The notes: generated by a model from the letters alone, not told the origin. A stretch of DNA of 64,000 bases from Luteibacter sp. SG786 (GCF_011759605.1 NZ_JAAOYX010000001.1:1-64000), one strand, 5' to 3'; counted from the first letter of the stretch, positions 46,188-55,015 are shown. Numbers and translations are program-made.

Positions 46188-47672
46188 TCAGCGTGCGCCG
46201 ACTTTGAGCACCTGCCCGAGGCGGACGTTGTTGTCCTTCAGGCCGTTCATGGCGCGCAGCTTGTTCACGTCGATCGCGTTCTTCTTCGCGATGGAGTACA
46301 GCGTGTCGCCCGCCGCCACCTTGTAGGTGCGCGAAGCCGACGACTTTTCGGCGGCAGCCTTCGGCGCGGCCTTCGCAGGCTTGGCTTCCGCCACCTTAGG
46401 GGTGGCGACGGCGGTGGATTTCTCCGAGGCATCCGGCTTGGCAGCGGCGACGGCCTTCGCCGAGGGCTTGCCGCTCACGGTGACGGCGTCGCCGTGCACC
46501 TTGGCGAAGCGGCCGCCGACCTTGGCGTTGTCGGACATCGTGAACGCTTCCGAGCGCACGCCCGCGAAGCCCATGCGAGCCGTGGTGCTGACGCTGGCGA
46601 CCACGCGCGCGAACTTCGACGGCTCGGCGGTGGTGGCCGCGACGGAACCCTTGGTTTCCTTCGCGGCCTTGGCACCCTTGCCGGCCACCTGCGCCTTGGC
46701 GAGCGCGGTTTCCTTCGCGACGCTGGCGGCGCTCGGGGCGGCGGCGACGGCGGTCGGCGTGGTCATCGCCTGGCCGGCGTTGGCGCGCGTGCCCACGGCC
46801 GAAGCGATGGCGGCGCGGCGTGCGGCGTCCTTCGAGGCCAGGGCCATACCGTCGGCATACGGCACGAGGCTGTGCGAACGGAGCAGCGAGCTACCCTGGC
46901 CGGAGGTGACGAAGGATACGAACTCCTTCACCTCGGCGGCCTTCGGGCCCGTTTCGTTCGTGACCAGGTACAGCTCGGTGTACAGCGGATAGGCGCCGCT
47001 GCTCACGGTGGACATGGAAGGCGCCACGCCGTCGATGGAGAGGATCTTCACCTTCTTGTTCGACGATGCGCCCGCGAGCGTGCTGGCGCCGAGGCCCTGC
47101 TTGTCGAGGGTGACACCCTCTTCGAGCTTCGCCACGTTCACGTACAGGCGCGGTGCCGCCACGGGCTGGTTGCCGCGGCCGAAGAGCAGACGGCGCAGGC
47201 TGTATTCAACGCCGTCGCCCGGGCTTGCCACTGCATAGAGGTTGATGGGTGCGTCGTTGCCGCCCAGTTCCTTCCAGTTGGTGATGTGCCCCATGTAGAT
47301 CTCGTGGAGCTGCTTCAGCGTGATGTTGCTGACCGGGTTGGACGGGTAGGTGACCATCACCAGGGCGTCCCAGGCCACCGGCGTAAAGGTGAGCGACTGC
47401 TCGGCAGCACCCACGGCGGGGCGGGCGGAGCCGGCGAGGTCGGCGCTGCCCTTCACCACGGCGTCGATGCCGGAGGCGGTGTTGAACGGCTGGAGTTCGA
47501 TCTTGCCCTTGCCGGATTTCTCCCAGGCCTTGGCAACGTCGGTAACCACGCCGCGCGCGGTAGTGATGTCGCCGCGCCAGACAAGCTGCGGGCCTGCGGC
47601 GGCAAGGACGGTAGCGGAGGCGCTAAGGCCGATCAGCGTGGCAGTGAACAGTCGCGCGAAACGAAGAGACAT
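46188..47672 (-). CDS. PstS-like phosphate-binding protein fused to a LysM domain
   Basis: A 494-residue exported protein. The signal peptide at about residues 1-25 ends VLAAAG. The substrate-binding domain at about 25-280 has PstS-like segments (FNTASGIDAVVKGSADLAGS, LKQLHEIYMGHITNWKELGG, DGVEYSLRRLLFGR, TSGQGSSLLRSHSLVPY). An Ala/Lys-rich linker of about 150 residues leads to a C-terminal LysM domain (YKVAAGDTLYSIAKKNAIDV, LRAMNGLKDNNVRLGQVLKV). LysM binds peptidoglycan. No pst transport genes are adjacent, so it may not serve uptake. Confidence 0.87.
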   Translation of the reverse strand: MSLRFARLFTATLIGLSASATVLAAAGPQLVWRGDITTARGVVTDVAKAWEKSGKGKIELQPFNTASGIDAVVKGSADLAGSARPAVGAAEQSLTFTPVAWDALVMVTYPSNPVSNITLKQLHEIYMGHITNWKELGGNDAPINLYAVASPGDGVEYSLRRLLFGRGNQPVAAPRLYVNVAKLEEGVTLDKQGLGASTLAGASSNKKVKILSIDGVAPSMSTVSSGAYPLYTELYLVTNETGPKAAEVKEFVSFVTSGQGSSLLRSHSLVPYADGMALASKDAARRAAIASAVGTRANAGQAMTTPTAVAAAPSAASVAKETALAKAQVAGKGAKAAKETKGSVAATTAEPSKFARVVASVSTTARMGFAGVRSEAFTMSDNAKVGGRFAKVHGDAVTVSGKPSAKAVAAAKPDASEKSTAVATPKVAEAKPAKAAPKAAAEKSSASRTYKVAAGDTLYSIAKKNAIDVNKLRAMNGLKDNNVRLGQVLKVGAR

Positions 47673-47836
47673 GGACGGCTGGGACCTCGGGACGGGGCTA
47701 ATAGGCTGGCAAGCCGCAATTGTGGGGCATCCCGCCGCCGCGCGCAGCATTGACATCGTTCAGCATCCTGCCGTCGGAAAACGGAACGTAGGCTGTAGGG
47801 ATTGCCCTTCACATTTGACTCGGGCCTTATGCCGTT

Positions 47837-47918
47837 GTGGGAGCCGGCTACGCCGGCGATTCCGCGGCAGCGGGCACGCTTGCCGCGAGCACCCATCGCC
47901 GCTGAAGCGGCTCCCACA
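47837..47918 (+). repeat. REP doublet (GTGG family) downstream of degQ
   Basis: 82-bp doublet in the gap between the PstS/LysM gene and degQ. It is followed by two copies of ACAAAGCTCGCCTGCCTCGG plus GGC (about 47917-47939 and 47946-47968) and a third partial CTCCCACACAAAGC. Confidence 0.92.
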
Positions 47919-47989
47919 CAAAGCTCGCCTGCCTCGGGGCCCTTGCACAAAGCTCGCCTGCCTCGGGGCTCCCACACAAAGCGAGCGCG

Positions 47990-49360
47990 TCAAAGGACGG
48001 CGTAATACACCGCATCGTCTCGCACCACCGTGAGCAGCAGCTGCCGCCCGCCCAGCGAGCCGGTGGTAGGCAGGCCCTTCACGCCGGTGATGCGGCGCTG
48101 GCCGATCGCCACCACGATGTCGCCGTCCTGCAGCCCGGCGTCGGCGGCTGCGGAGCCGCGGCGGATGCCGCTCAGCGCCACGCCGTACAGCCCTTGCGAC
48201 TTCTGGTCGGGCGTCAGGTCGCTCAACGTGACCCCGGTCAGGCGCTTGTCCACCTTGGCGCCATCCAGCGTGGCGATCTTCTCCGCGGCGACGGTGGCTT
48301 CCACGTCGCGCGTGGCGCCCTCGCGCTGCACGGTGAGCTGCACCTTCGCGCCCAGCGGCAGCAAGCCTTCCGCGTTGCGCAGATCCTGCGCCGCGCGCAC
48401 CGGCTTGCCGTTCACCGCGGTGAGCACGTCGCCCGGCTGCAACCCGGCGCTCTCCGCCGGCGAGCCCTCGTTGATGCGCGTGACCACGGCGCCGACGGTG
48501 TCCTTCAGCCCGAGCGCCTTCGCGATGCGCGGCGTGATGTCCTGTACCTCCACGCCCAGGTTGCCGCGCCGCACCTTGCCGTAGACCAGCAGTTGCTTCA
48601 TCACGCCCGTGGCCAGATCGGTCGGGATGGCGAAGCCGATGCCTACGTTGCCTCCCGACGGCGTGAAGATCATGGAGTTGATGCCCACCAGTTCGCCGCG
48701 CAGGTTCACCAGCGCGCCGCCGGAATTGCCCGGATTGATGGAGGCATCCGTCTGGATGAAGTTCTGGATGCCCTTGCCCAGCCCCGAGCGGCCCAGCGCG
48801 GACACCATGCCCGAAGTGGCCGTCTGCCCCAGGCCGAAAGGGTCGCCCACGGCAACTACGAAATCGCCCACGCGCAGCTGCGAGGAATCGGCGATGGGCA
48901 GGGCCTGCAGGCGCTCGGCGGGAATCTGAAGCACCGCCACGTCGGTGTCCGGGTCGCTGCCGAGGAGCTTCGCCTTCAGGTTGCGGCCGTCCTGCAGGGT
49001 GACCGTGATGTCGTCCGCGCCGCCCACCACGTGGTTGTTCGTCAGCACATAGCCCTTCGCCGCATCGACCACCACGCCCGACCCCAGGCTCTGTTCCACC
49101 CGCTCGCGCGGCATGCCGCTGCCGCCGAAGAGCTGGCGGAACAGCGGATCGTCGAAATACGGATCGCGCACGCGCACGCGGGTTTTCGTGGAGATGTTCA
49201 CCACCGCCGGCGTGACCTTCGCGAGCATCGGCGCCAGGGAAGGCATCGGCTGGCCGTCGACGGCCGGGGGCAGGGAGGCGAAGACGGGCGATGTCAGGCC
49301 AAAAGCCAGGGCAAGGCCGAGAGCGAGAAAGGTGGTTCGCCGGTAACGCGAGGCGGGCAT
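47990..49360 (-). CDS. degQ: Periplasmic DegQ/DegP-type serine endoprotease
   Basis: A 456-residue HtrA protease for misfolded envelope proteins. The signal peptide at residues 1-29 ends FAS. The catalytic triad is His110 (LTNNHVV), Asp140 (DTDVAVL) and Ser213 (NPGNSGGAL). Two PDZ domains follow, at about 255-350 and 360-450 (GNLGVEVQDITPRIA, GLQPGDVLTAVNGKPV, AGLQDGDIVVAIG). AAGGAG precedes the ATG at 49360. Divergent from nrdJ. Confidence 0.95.
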   Translation of the reverse strand: MPASRYRRTTFLALGLALAFGLTSPVFASLPPAVDGQPMPSLAPMLAKVTPAVVNISTKTRVRVRDPYFDDPLFRQLFGGSGMPRERVEQSLGSGVVVDAAKGYVLTNNHVVGGADDITVTLQDGRNLKAKLLGSDPDTDVAVLQIPAERLQALPIADSSQLRVGDFVVAVGDPFGLGQTATSGMVSALGRSGLGKGIQNFIQTDASINPGNSGGALVNLRGELVGINSMIFTPSGGNVGIGFAIPTDLATGVMKQLLVYGKVRRGNLGVEVQDITPRIAKALGLKDTVGAVVTRINEGSPAESAGLQPGDVLTAVNGKPVRAAQDLRNAEGLLPLGAKVQLTVQREGATRDVEATVAAEKIATLDGAKVDKRLTGVTLSDLTPDQKSQGLYGVALSGIRRGSAAADAGLQDGDIVVAIGQRRITGVKGLPTTGSLGGRQLLLTVVRDDAVYYAVL

Positions 49361-49505
49361 GGGAAATCTCCTTGACTGGTGTGCTCCGGGCACGAGGAAC
49401 GGCGCCTTCGACAACAACCCGCGCCGCGGGTTTCAGACCTTGAGACGGACGTCGCGGATACTTTACATCGCCCCCTTGCCGGTTTAAGGTTCACTCCGGC
49501 CGCAA

Positions 49506-49521
49506 CCACAACATCTTGTGT
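49506..49521. promoter_or_regulatory. NrdR-box-like site upstream of nrdJ
   Basis: CCACAACATCTTGTGT fits 13 of 16 positions of the NrdR consensus acaCwAtATaTwGtgt. NrdR boxes usually come in pairs and only one is seen. It lies 215 bp before nrdJ in the degQ-nrdJ divergent region. The rest of the leader holds a GGCCTT-CAA-AAGGCC hairpin at 49698-49712 and no recognised riboswitch. Confidence 0.45.
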
Positions 49522-49735
49522 TCCGTCGTTCGCTACTTACCAAGTGCTGGTGCTGCGGATAGTCAGGTACAAGCTTCAAACCTTCGTCGGCAAAGGCTTT
49601 TTTGAAAGGCTGGCGAAGGAAAGACAGGGATGGTCGACAGGTATCTCCGGGGGGGAGGGACCGTCGACGGTAATGCGCCGACGCATGCCAATAAGAAGGC
49701 CTTCAAAAGGCCAAGCAATCGAGGACGACACATTC

Positions 49736-51883
49736 ATGAGCACTGCACGTGCGCAAGCCATGGGGCTTGAGACCGCGGCCATCCCGCTTCAGCCCGCCTC
49801 GTATGACATCTGGGACAAGAAGTACCGCCTGAAGTCGAAGACCGGCGAGCCCGTCGACGGCTCGGTGGACGAGACCTACAAGCGCGTGGCGCGTGCGCTC
49901 TCCGACGTGGAAGCCACCGACGAACTGCGCGCCCACTGGTACGAGCGTTTCCTCTGGGCCCTGCGCCGCGGTGCCATCCCCGCCGGCCGCATCACGTCCA
50001 ACGCCGGCGCGCTGGAGCACAAGCCCGCCACCTCCACGATCAACTGCACCGTGTCGGGCACCATCCACGACTCGATGGACGACATCCTCGAGAAGGTGCA
50101 CGAGGCGGGCCTCACGCTGAAGGCCGGCTGCGGCATCGGCTACGAGTTCTCCACGCTGCGCCCGCGCGGCGCCTACGTGTCCGGCGCCGGCGCCCACACC
50201 TCGGGCCCGCTGTCGTTCATGGATATCTACGACAAGATGTGCTTCACCGTCTCGTCCGCCGGCGGCCGCCGCGGTGCGCAGATGGGCACGTTCGACGTGA
50301 GCCACCCCGACGCCAAGGAATTCATCCGCGCCAAGCGCGAAGACGGGCGCCTGCGCCAGTTCAACCTGTCGCTGCTGATCACCGACGGCTTCATGGACGC
50401 CGTGGAGAACGACCAGGACTGGCCCACCGTGTTCCCGGTGCACGTGAAGGAACAGGGCGAGATCGACCTCGCCGACCCCAGCAAGGTCGTGTGGCGCGAA
50501 TGGCCCACCAGGGAAAACTACGTCACCCGCGACGACGGCCTGGTGGCCTGCAAGATCTACGGCCACATCCGTGCCCGCCATCTGTGGGACATGATCATGG
50601 TTTCGACGTATGACTACGCCGAGCCGGGTTTCATCCTCATCGACCGCGTCAACGAGATGAACAACAACTGGTGGTGCGAGCACATCCGCGCCACCAACCC
50701 CTGCGGCGAGCAGCCCCTGCCGCCGTACGGCTCGTGCCTGCTGGGCTCGGTGAACCTCACCACCTTCGTGCGCGACCCGTTCGGCCCGAAGGCCCGCTTC
50801 GACTGGGACGAATACCGCGAAGTGGTGCGCGTGTTCACCCGCATGCTCGACAATGTGGTGGAGATCAACGGCCTGCCGCTGCCGCAGCAGCGCGAAGAGA
50901 TCCTCTCCAAGCGCCGCCATGGCATGGGCTTCCTGGGCCTGGGTTCCACCCTCACCATGCTGAAGATGCGCTACGGCGCGGCCGATGCCGTGGCCTTCAC
51001 CGAGGACGTGTCCCGCGAGATGGCCCTGGCCGGCTGGGAAATGGCCCTGAACCTCGCCAAGGAAAAGGGCCCGGCCCCGGTGCTGGCGCGCGAGTATGAA
51101 GTGACCGGCGACATGCTGCGCAAGCGCCCGGAGATGGTGAAGGACGGCTGGAAGGTCGGCCAGACCATCAAGGGCAGCGTGCTGCACGCGAAGTATTCGC
51201 GCTACATGCAGCGCGTGGCCGAAGTGGCTCCGGACCTGGTCGAGGCCCTGGCCGAAACCGGTGCGCGCTTCACCCACCACTCGTCCATCGCGCCCACCGG
51301 CACGATTTCGCTCAGCCTGGCCAACAATGCCTCCAACGGCATCGAGCCCAGCTTCGCGCACCACTATTCCCGCAATGTCATCCGCGAAGGCAAGAAGTCG
51401 AAGGAGAAGGTGGAGGTCTACAGCTACGAGCTGCTGGCCTACCGTGCCCTCATCAACGGCGATGCCCTGCCGTTCTCCGACGACCCGAAAACCCGCCTGC
51501 CGGAGTACTTCGTTTCGGCCGACGACATCAGCCCGAAGGAACACGTGGACATCCAGGCGGCCTCGCAGAAGTGGATCGACTCGTCCATTTCCAAGACGGC
51601 CAACGTGCCCACCGACTACCCGTACGAAGACTTCAAGGACATCTACTTCTACGCGTACAAGCAGGGTCTGAAGGGGTGCACCACCTTCCGCTTCAACCCG
51701 GCCGCGTTCCAGGGTGTGCTGGTGAAGGAAACCGATCTCGAGAACACCCTCTATCGCTTCGAATTGGAAGACGGTAGCGTTGTCGAACTGAAGGGTAACG
51801 ACGAGGTGGAATACGACGGTGAAATGCACACCGCCGCCAACCTCTTCGATGCCCTGAAGGAAGGTTACTACGGCAAGTTCTGA
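49736..51883 (+). CDS. nrdJ: Adenosylcobalamin-dependent ribonucleotide reductase, catalytic part
   Basis: A 715-residue class II reductase making deoxyribonucleotides from ribonucleotides with B12. Active-site segments are TINCTVSGTIHDS (first redox Cys), NPCGEQPLPPYGSCLLGSVNL (radical Cys and Glu; read in two pieces) and APTGTISL. GCTTFRF is near the end. There is no N-terminal ATP cone. The C-terminal Cys-rich tail normally present in NrdJ is missing and is encoded by the gene at 52884 instead, as in split NrdJa/NrdJb systems of Pseudomonas. The start at 49736 follows a weak GAGGA. Confidence 0.94.
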   Translation: MSTARAQAMGLETAAIPLQPASYDIWDKKYRLKSKTGEPVDGSVDETYKRVARALSDVEATDELRAHWYERFLWALRRGAIPAGRITSNAGALEHKPATSTINCTVSGTIHDSMDDILEKVHEAGLTLKAGCGIGYEFSTLRPRGAYVSGAGAHTSGPLSFMDIYDKMCFTVSSAGGRRGAQMGTFDVSHPDAKEFIRAKREDGRLRQFNLSLLITDGFMDAVENDQDWPTVFPVHVKEQGEIDLADPSKVVWREWPTRENYVTRDDGLVACKIYGHIRARHLWDMIMVSTYDYAEPGFILIDRVNEMNNNWWCEHIRATNPCGEQPLPPYGSCLLGSVNLTTFVRDPFGPKARFDWDEYREVVRVFTRMLDNVVEINGLPLPQQREEILSKRRHGMGFLGLGSTLTMLKMRYGAADAVAFTEDVSREMALAGWEMALNLAKEKGPAPVLAREYEVTGDMLRKRPEMVKDGWKVGQTIKGSVLHAKYSRYMQRVAEVAPDLVEALAETGARFTHHSSIAPTGTISLSLANNASNGIEPSFAHHYSRNVIREGKKSKEKVEVYSYELLAYRALINGDALPFSDDPKTRLPEYFVSADDISPKEHVDIQAASQKWIDSSISKTANVPTDYPYEDFKDIYFYAYKQGLKGCTTFRFNPAAFQGVLVKETDLENTLYRFELEDGSVVELKGNDEVEYDGEMHTAANLFDALKEGYYGKF

Positions 51884-51905
51884 CCCCGCGGAGAGGGAAA
51901 AAAGT

Positions 51906-52826
51906 ATGTCGATCGAAAACCAGACCGTCGAGGACGAAACGTCCTCGATCGATACCAGCGATGCCGGCACCACCCCGGACACCGAGGCCGGCACGGCCGA
52001 CGTGACCCCGGCACCGGTAGTCGCGAAGAAGGTCGTCAAGCGCAAGCCCGTCGCCCGCAAGGTGATCGAGCCCACGCCGGCGCCGGGCGAGAACGCACCG
52101 GTGGAAGACGAAACCAGCAAGCCCTCCCTGCGCACCACGCGCGTGGCGAAGGCACCGAAGAAGGCCGCCGCGCAGAGCAACGGCTCCGCCGAATCCACCG
52201 AGACCACGGCCATGCCGGCGGCCCCGGCGGCAAAGAAGGCTGCCAAGCGTGCGCCGGCCAAGAAGGCCGCTGCCGCGAAGAAGGGCACCGCCAAGAAGGC
52301 TGCGGCGAAGAAGGCCGCTCCCAAGAAGGCTGCCGCGAAGAAGGCGGCGGTGAAGAAGTCGGCTGCCAAGAAGGCCGCGGCGAAGAAGGCGCCGGCCAAG
52401 AAGGCGGCCGCCAAGAAGTCTGCCGTGAAGAAGGCTGCTGCAAAGAAGGTCGCCGCCAAGAAGGCAGCTGCCAAGAAGGCACCGGCGAAGAAGTCGGCTG
52501 CGAAGAAGGTTGCCCGCAAGGCCACGGTGAAGAAGTCGGCCGGCCGCAAGGCTGCCGCGAAGAAGGTCGCCCGCAAGGGCGCGACGAAGCGTACGGGCGC
52601 CCGCAAGGCCGCCGGTCGCGTCGCGAAGAAGTCCGCAGGCCGCACCGCTCGCAAGAGCGCTGGCCGCAGCGCCACGAAGAAGACGGTCCGCAAGGCCGCC
52701 GGCAAGACGACCGCCCGCAAGGCTGTCGGTAAGAAAACCGCCTCCAAGGCGGCAAAGAGGTCCACTGCCAGCAAGACCGGCCGTACGTCGGCGCGCAAGT
52801 CCGCCGCCCGTGGCCGCCGCAAGTAA
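51906..52826 (+). CDS. Histone H1-like Lys/Ala-rich DNA-binding protein
   Basis: A 306-residue protein. An acidic/neutral N-terminus of about 110 residues is followed by a long array of AAKKAxAKK-type units and then Arg/Lys-rich GRKAA and GRTARKS units at the C-terminus. It resembles histone H1 C-terminal tails and the AlgP-like proteins of pseudomonads, which bind DNA without sequence specificity. It is sandwiched between the two parts of the split reductase, 22 bp after nrdJ, and was probably co-transcribed. The repeats are prone to slippage. Confidence 0.9.
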   Translation: MSIENQTVEDETSSIDTSDAGTTPDTEAGTADVTPAPVVAKKVVKRKPVARKVIEPTPAPGENAPVEDETSKPSLRTTRVAKAPKKAAAQSNGSAESTETTAMPAAPAAKKAAKRAPAKKAAAAKKGTAKKAAAKKAAPKKAAAKKAAVKKSAAKKAAAKKAPAKKAAAKKSAVKKAAAKKVAAKKAAAKKAPAKKSAAKKVARKATVKKSAGRKAAAKKVARKGATKRTGARKAAGRVAKKSAGRTARKSAGRSATKKTVRKAAGKTTARKAVGKKTASKAAKRSTASKTGRTSARKSAARGRRK

Positions 52827-52835
52827 GTAGTACCC

Positions 52836-52865
52836 ATCCGGCCCGGCGCATGCGCCGGGCCGGAT
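52836..52865. terminator. Perfect 30-bp palindrome between the histone-like and nrdJ partner genes
   Basis: ATCCGGCCCGGCGCA and TGCGCCGGGCCGGAT are perfect 15-bp arms with no spacer, 9 bp after the histone-like stop and 18 bp before the next start. No T run follows. It could be an attenuator or a stabilising structure that uncouples the three genes. Confidence 0.65.
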
Positions 52866-52883
52866 ACCTATAAGAGAAGAGTC

Positions 52884-53654
52884 ATGGCGATCAAGATCGA
52901 AAAGAAGATCAAGGGCTACAACGTCGTTAAGCCCGAGGACAAGGCCGCAGCGGCCCCCGCCCCCGCGCCGGTGAAAGACACCACGCCCGTGGCCGAGGTC
53001 ATCCAGATGCACGAAAGCCTGGAGCGCCCGGAAACCCTCGTCGGCAACACGTACAAGATCAAGTCGCCGCTCTTCGAGCACGCGCTGTACGTGACCATCA
53101 ACGACATCGTCCTGAACGCCGGCACCCAGCACGAACAGCGCCGCCCCTTCGAGCTCTTCATCAACTCGAAGAACATGGACCACTTCCAGTGGATCGTGGC
53201 GCTCACCCGAATTCTCTCCGCCGTCTTCCGCAAGGGTGGCGACGTGACCTTCATCGTCGAAGAACTCAAGGCTGTCTTCGACCCCCGCGGCGGCTACTTC
53301 AAGGCCGGCGGCGTCTACATGCCCAGCATCGTCGCCGAGATCGGCGCCGTGATCGAACAGCACATGAAGTCGATCGGCCTGATCCACGACCCCGACATGA
53401 GCGAGGCCACCCGCCAGCTCATCGCGGAAAAGCGCGCGGCCTACGAGAAGGCCAACGCGAAGCCGGCCGCCCCGGCGGCTGCTGCCCCTGTGGGAGCCGG
53501 CTCCGCCGGCGATAACCAGGCTGCCTCAGATACCACGAATGCCTCCGGCTTCCCGCCCGGCGCCACCCTCTGCGCGAAGTGCAACACGCAGGCACTGGTG
53601 CTGATGGATGGGTGCCAGACTTGTTTGAATTGTGGGTATTCGAAGTGCGGGTGA
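52884..53654 (+). CDS. Ribonucleotide reductase NrdJb-like partner with C-terminal Cys-rich tail
   Basis: A 256-residue protein. The body (MAIKIEKKIKGYNVVK, YKIKSPLFEHALYVTINDIV, NMDHFQWIVALTRILSAVF) belongs to the family found as a separate second part of B12-dependent reductases. The C-terminus, CAKCNTQALVLMDGCQTCLN plus CGYSKCG, supplies the redox/zinc cysteines missing from NrdJ. An Ala/Pro linker before it contains a single in-frame REP arm (53490-53512). Start 18 bp after a strong palindrome, with AAGAGAAGAG upstream. The accessory island begins right after its stop. Confidence 0.88.
   Translation: MAIKIEKKIKGYNVVKPEDKAAAAPAPAPVKDTTPVAEVIQMHESLERPETLVGNTYKIKSPLFEHALYVTINDIVLNAGTQHEQRRPFELFINSKNMDHFQWIVALTRILSAVFRKGGDVTFIVEELKAVFDPRGGYFKAGGVYMPSIVAEIGAVIEQHMKSIGLIHDPDMSEATRQLIAEKRAAYEKANAKPAAPAAAAPVGAGSAGDNQAASDTTNASGFPPGATLCAKCNTQALVLMDGCQTCLNCGYSKCG
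53490..53512 (+). repeat. Single GTGG-family REP arm in frame inside the nrdJ partner gene
   Basis: GTGGGAGCCGGCTCCGCCGG plus CGA matches the left arm of the standard doublet. It encodes VGAGSAGD within the linker between the fold and the Cys-rich tail. Confidence 0.88.
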
Positions 53655-53675
53655 AGTGACCTCGTTAAGCAAGCT

Positions 53676-54179
53676 ATGTCTAAAGTTGAACCTGCTGAAA
53701 GACGACTCGCCGCAATGGCGAGCCGACTAATTGATCGTGGCACGGCGGCTGTCGACAGAGAATTTCAGACTGAAGCCGAGCTCGTTTCTCGATTTGTAGA
53801 GATTTTGGAGCGAGGGAGCACCTGCTGGGGCCATTTGCAAGTGGTCACTGAGTGGAGTCATCCATCGGGACTGACGGATGTGCTTGTTCGAACACGCACT
53901 CAAGGTTTAATTGCGTTTGAGGCCAAATTGACAGACTGGCGGCGAGCATTCCATCAAGCGTATCGAAACGCTTCATTTGCTCAGCGTGTGTACGTCTTGT
54001 TTCCGCGTGATCGTATCGCGCGGCCGCTTGATCATCGTTCGGAATTCGAGTTACGCGGAATTGGTCTTTGCTCGATTAAAGCTGGAAAAGTCTGCGTCCA
54101 CATACGTGCAAAGCCGCAGATCAAAGTTTTGGCTTGGGCTACGGCGGCTGCGAATCGACACTTTGATCAGCTCACATGA
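53676..54179 (+). CDS. PD-(D/E)XK nuclease-like protein (island gene 1)
   Basis: A 167-residue protein of low G+C. Asp68 in GLTDVLVRT, Glu82 and Lys84 in LIAFEAKLTDW and Gln95 in AFHQAYRN follow the spacing of PD-(D/E)XK nuclease cores (D, then ExK, then a Q-bearing helix). This suggests a DNase or a restriction-like nuclease domain, but no named family was recognised. Its stop overlaps the kinase gene by ATGA, so the two are translationally coupled. No good ribosome binding site precedes the start. Confidence 0.72.
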   Translation: MSKVEPAERRLAAMASRLIDRGTAAVDREFQTEAELVSRFVEILERGSTCWGHLQVVTEWSHPSGLTDVLVRTRTQGLIAFEAKLTDWRRAFHQAYRNASFAQRVYVLFPRDRIARPLDHRSEFELRGIGLCSIKAGKVCVHIRAKPQIKVLAWATAAANRHFDQLT

Positions 54180-55015
54180 ACAATCTTTCTCTGAAGGAAG
54201 TCAGAGACTTCTGTGATGCAGAAGGGTTCGTGCTTAAGACGCCTCTTGGGGAGGGAAGCTTTAAGTCTGCTCACCTGGCCTCCCGTGGCCATTCTGACTT
54301 CGCCTTAAAGCTGATTGAATTCAACGGCGAGCTTGAGCAGAGGATCGTGCGCGAGGTCAATGCACTGAGTCGGTGCGCAGATCGTGCAGTCGCAAAGATC
54401 TTCGATTTTAGGCAGGTCGCCGTCGGCGGGAGAAAATTCTGGTTTCTCCTCGAAGAGTATCTCGGAGGAGGGACTCTTGAATGGCATGTGACAAACGCAA
54501 CATTGTCCGCTCCTCAGCTGAGGAGCGTCGCAACGGAGCTAGTTAGGGTACTAGGTCACTTGCATCAAAATAGAATTGTACATCGTGATATTAAGCCCGC
54601 AAACGTTCTATTTCGTGCGGGAACCTACGAACCCGTTCTTACTGATTTCGGAATAGCTAGAGTCCTAGATGCCCCGTCACTAACGAGAGACTTCCTAGCT
54701 CAAGGGCCAGGTACTCCTCTCTTCGCCGCGCCAGAACAGCTGAACAACGACAAGCACCTAATTGATTGGCGGACTGATCAATACGATCTGGCCTTGACCC
54801 TCGCATTTTGCATTCTCGGGCGCCATCCCTATCAGATGGCCAATGAAGGGGTTCAGGAGGCTATTACCCGGGTCGCTCTCCGCCGGTCGCTTCCAGATGA
54901 AACCTCTGCTCAGTTGCAGGAGCTAGGATTTTCGTTCCTTCTAAAGTGTCTCGAGCCGTGGCCGATAAAGCGATATCGGCGCCCCGAGGATTTGGTTGAG
55001 GCCGTTGGGGATTGA
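54176..55015 (+). CDS. Hanks-type Ser/Thr protein kinase (island gene 2)
   Basis: A 279-residue soluble eukaryotic-like kinase with no membrane segment or sensor domain. The Gly-rich loop is LGEGSFKSAHLA (residues 24-35), the VAIK-type Lys is Lys45 in FALKLIEF, the catalytic loop is HRDIKPANVLF (Asp138), the metal loop is TDFGIAR (DFG 157-159), and the activation segment ends in APEQL. All catalytic residues are present. It overlaps the nuclease-like gene by ATGA and is followed at 21 bp by island gene 3. Confidence 0.93.
   Translation: MNNLSLKEVRDFCDAEGFVLKTPLGEGSFKSAHLASRGHSDFALKLIEFNGELEQRIVREVNALSRCADRAVAKIFDFRQVAVGGRKFWFLLEEYLGGGTLEWHVTNATLSAPQLRSVATELVRVLGHLHQNRIVHRDIKPANVLFRAGTYEPVLTDFGIARVLDAPSLTRDFLAQGPGTPLFAAPEQLNNDKHLIDWRTDQYDLALTLAFCILGRHPYQMANEGVQEAITRVALRRSLPDETSAQLQELGFSFLLKCLEPWPIKRYRRPEDLVEAVGD

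Noticed and set aside
49522-49735. Possible cobalamin riboswitch in the leader of the B12-dependent reductase gene
   Set aside because: The conserved GCCACTG and B12-box segments are not visible. Riboswitches usually control B12-independent alternatives, not the B12-dependent enzyme.
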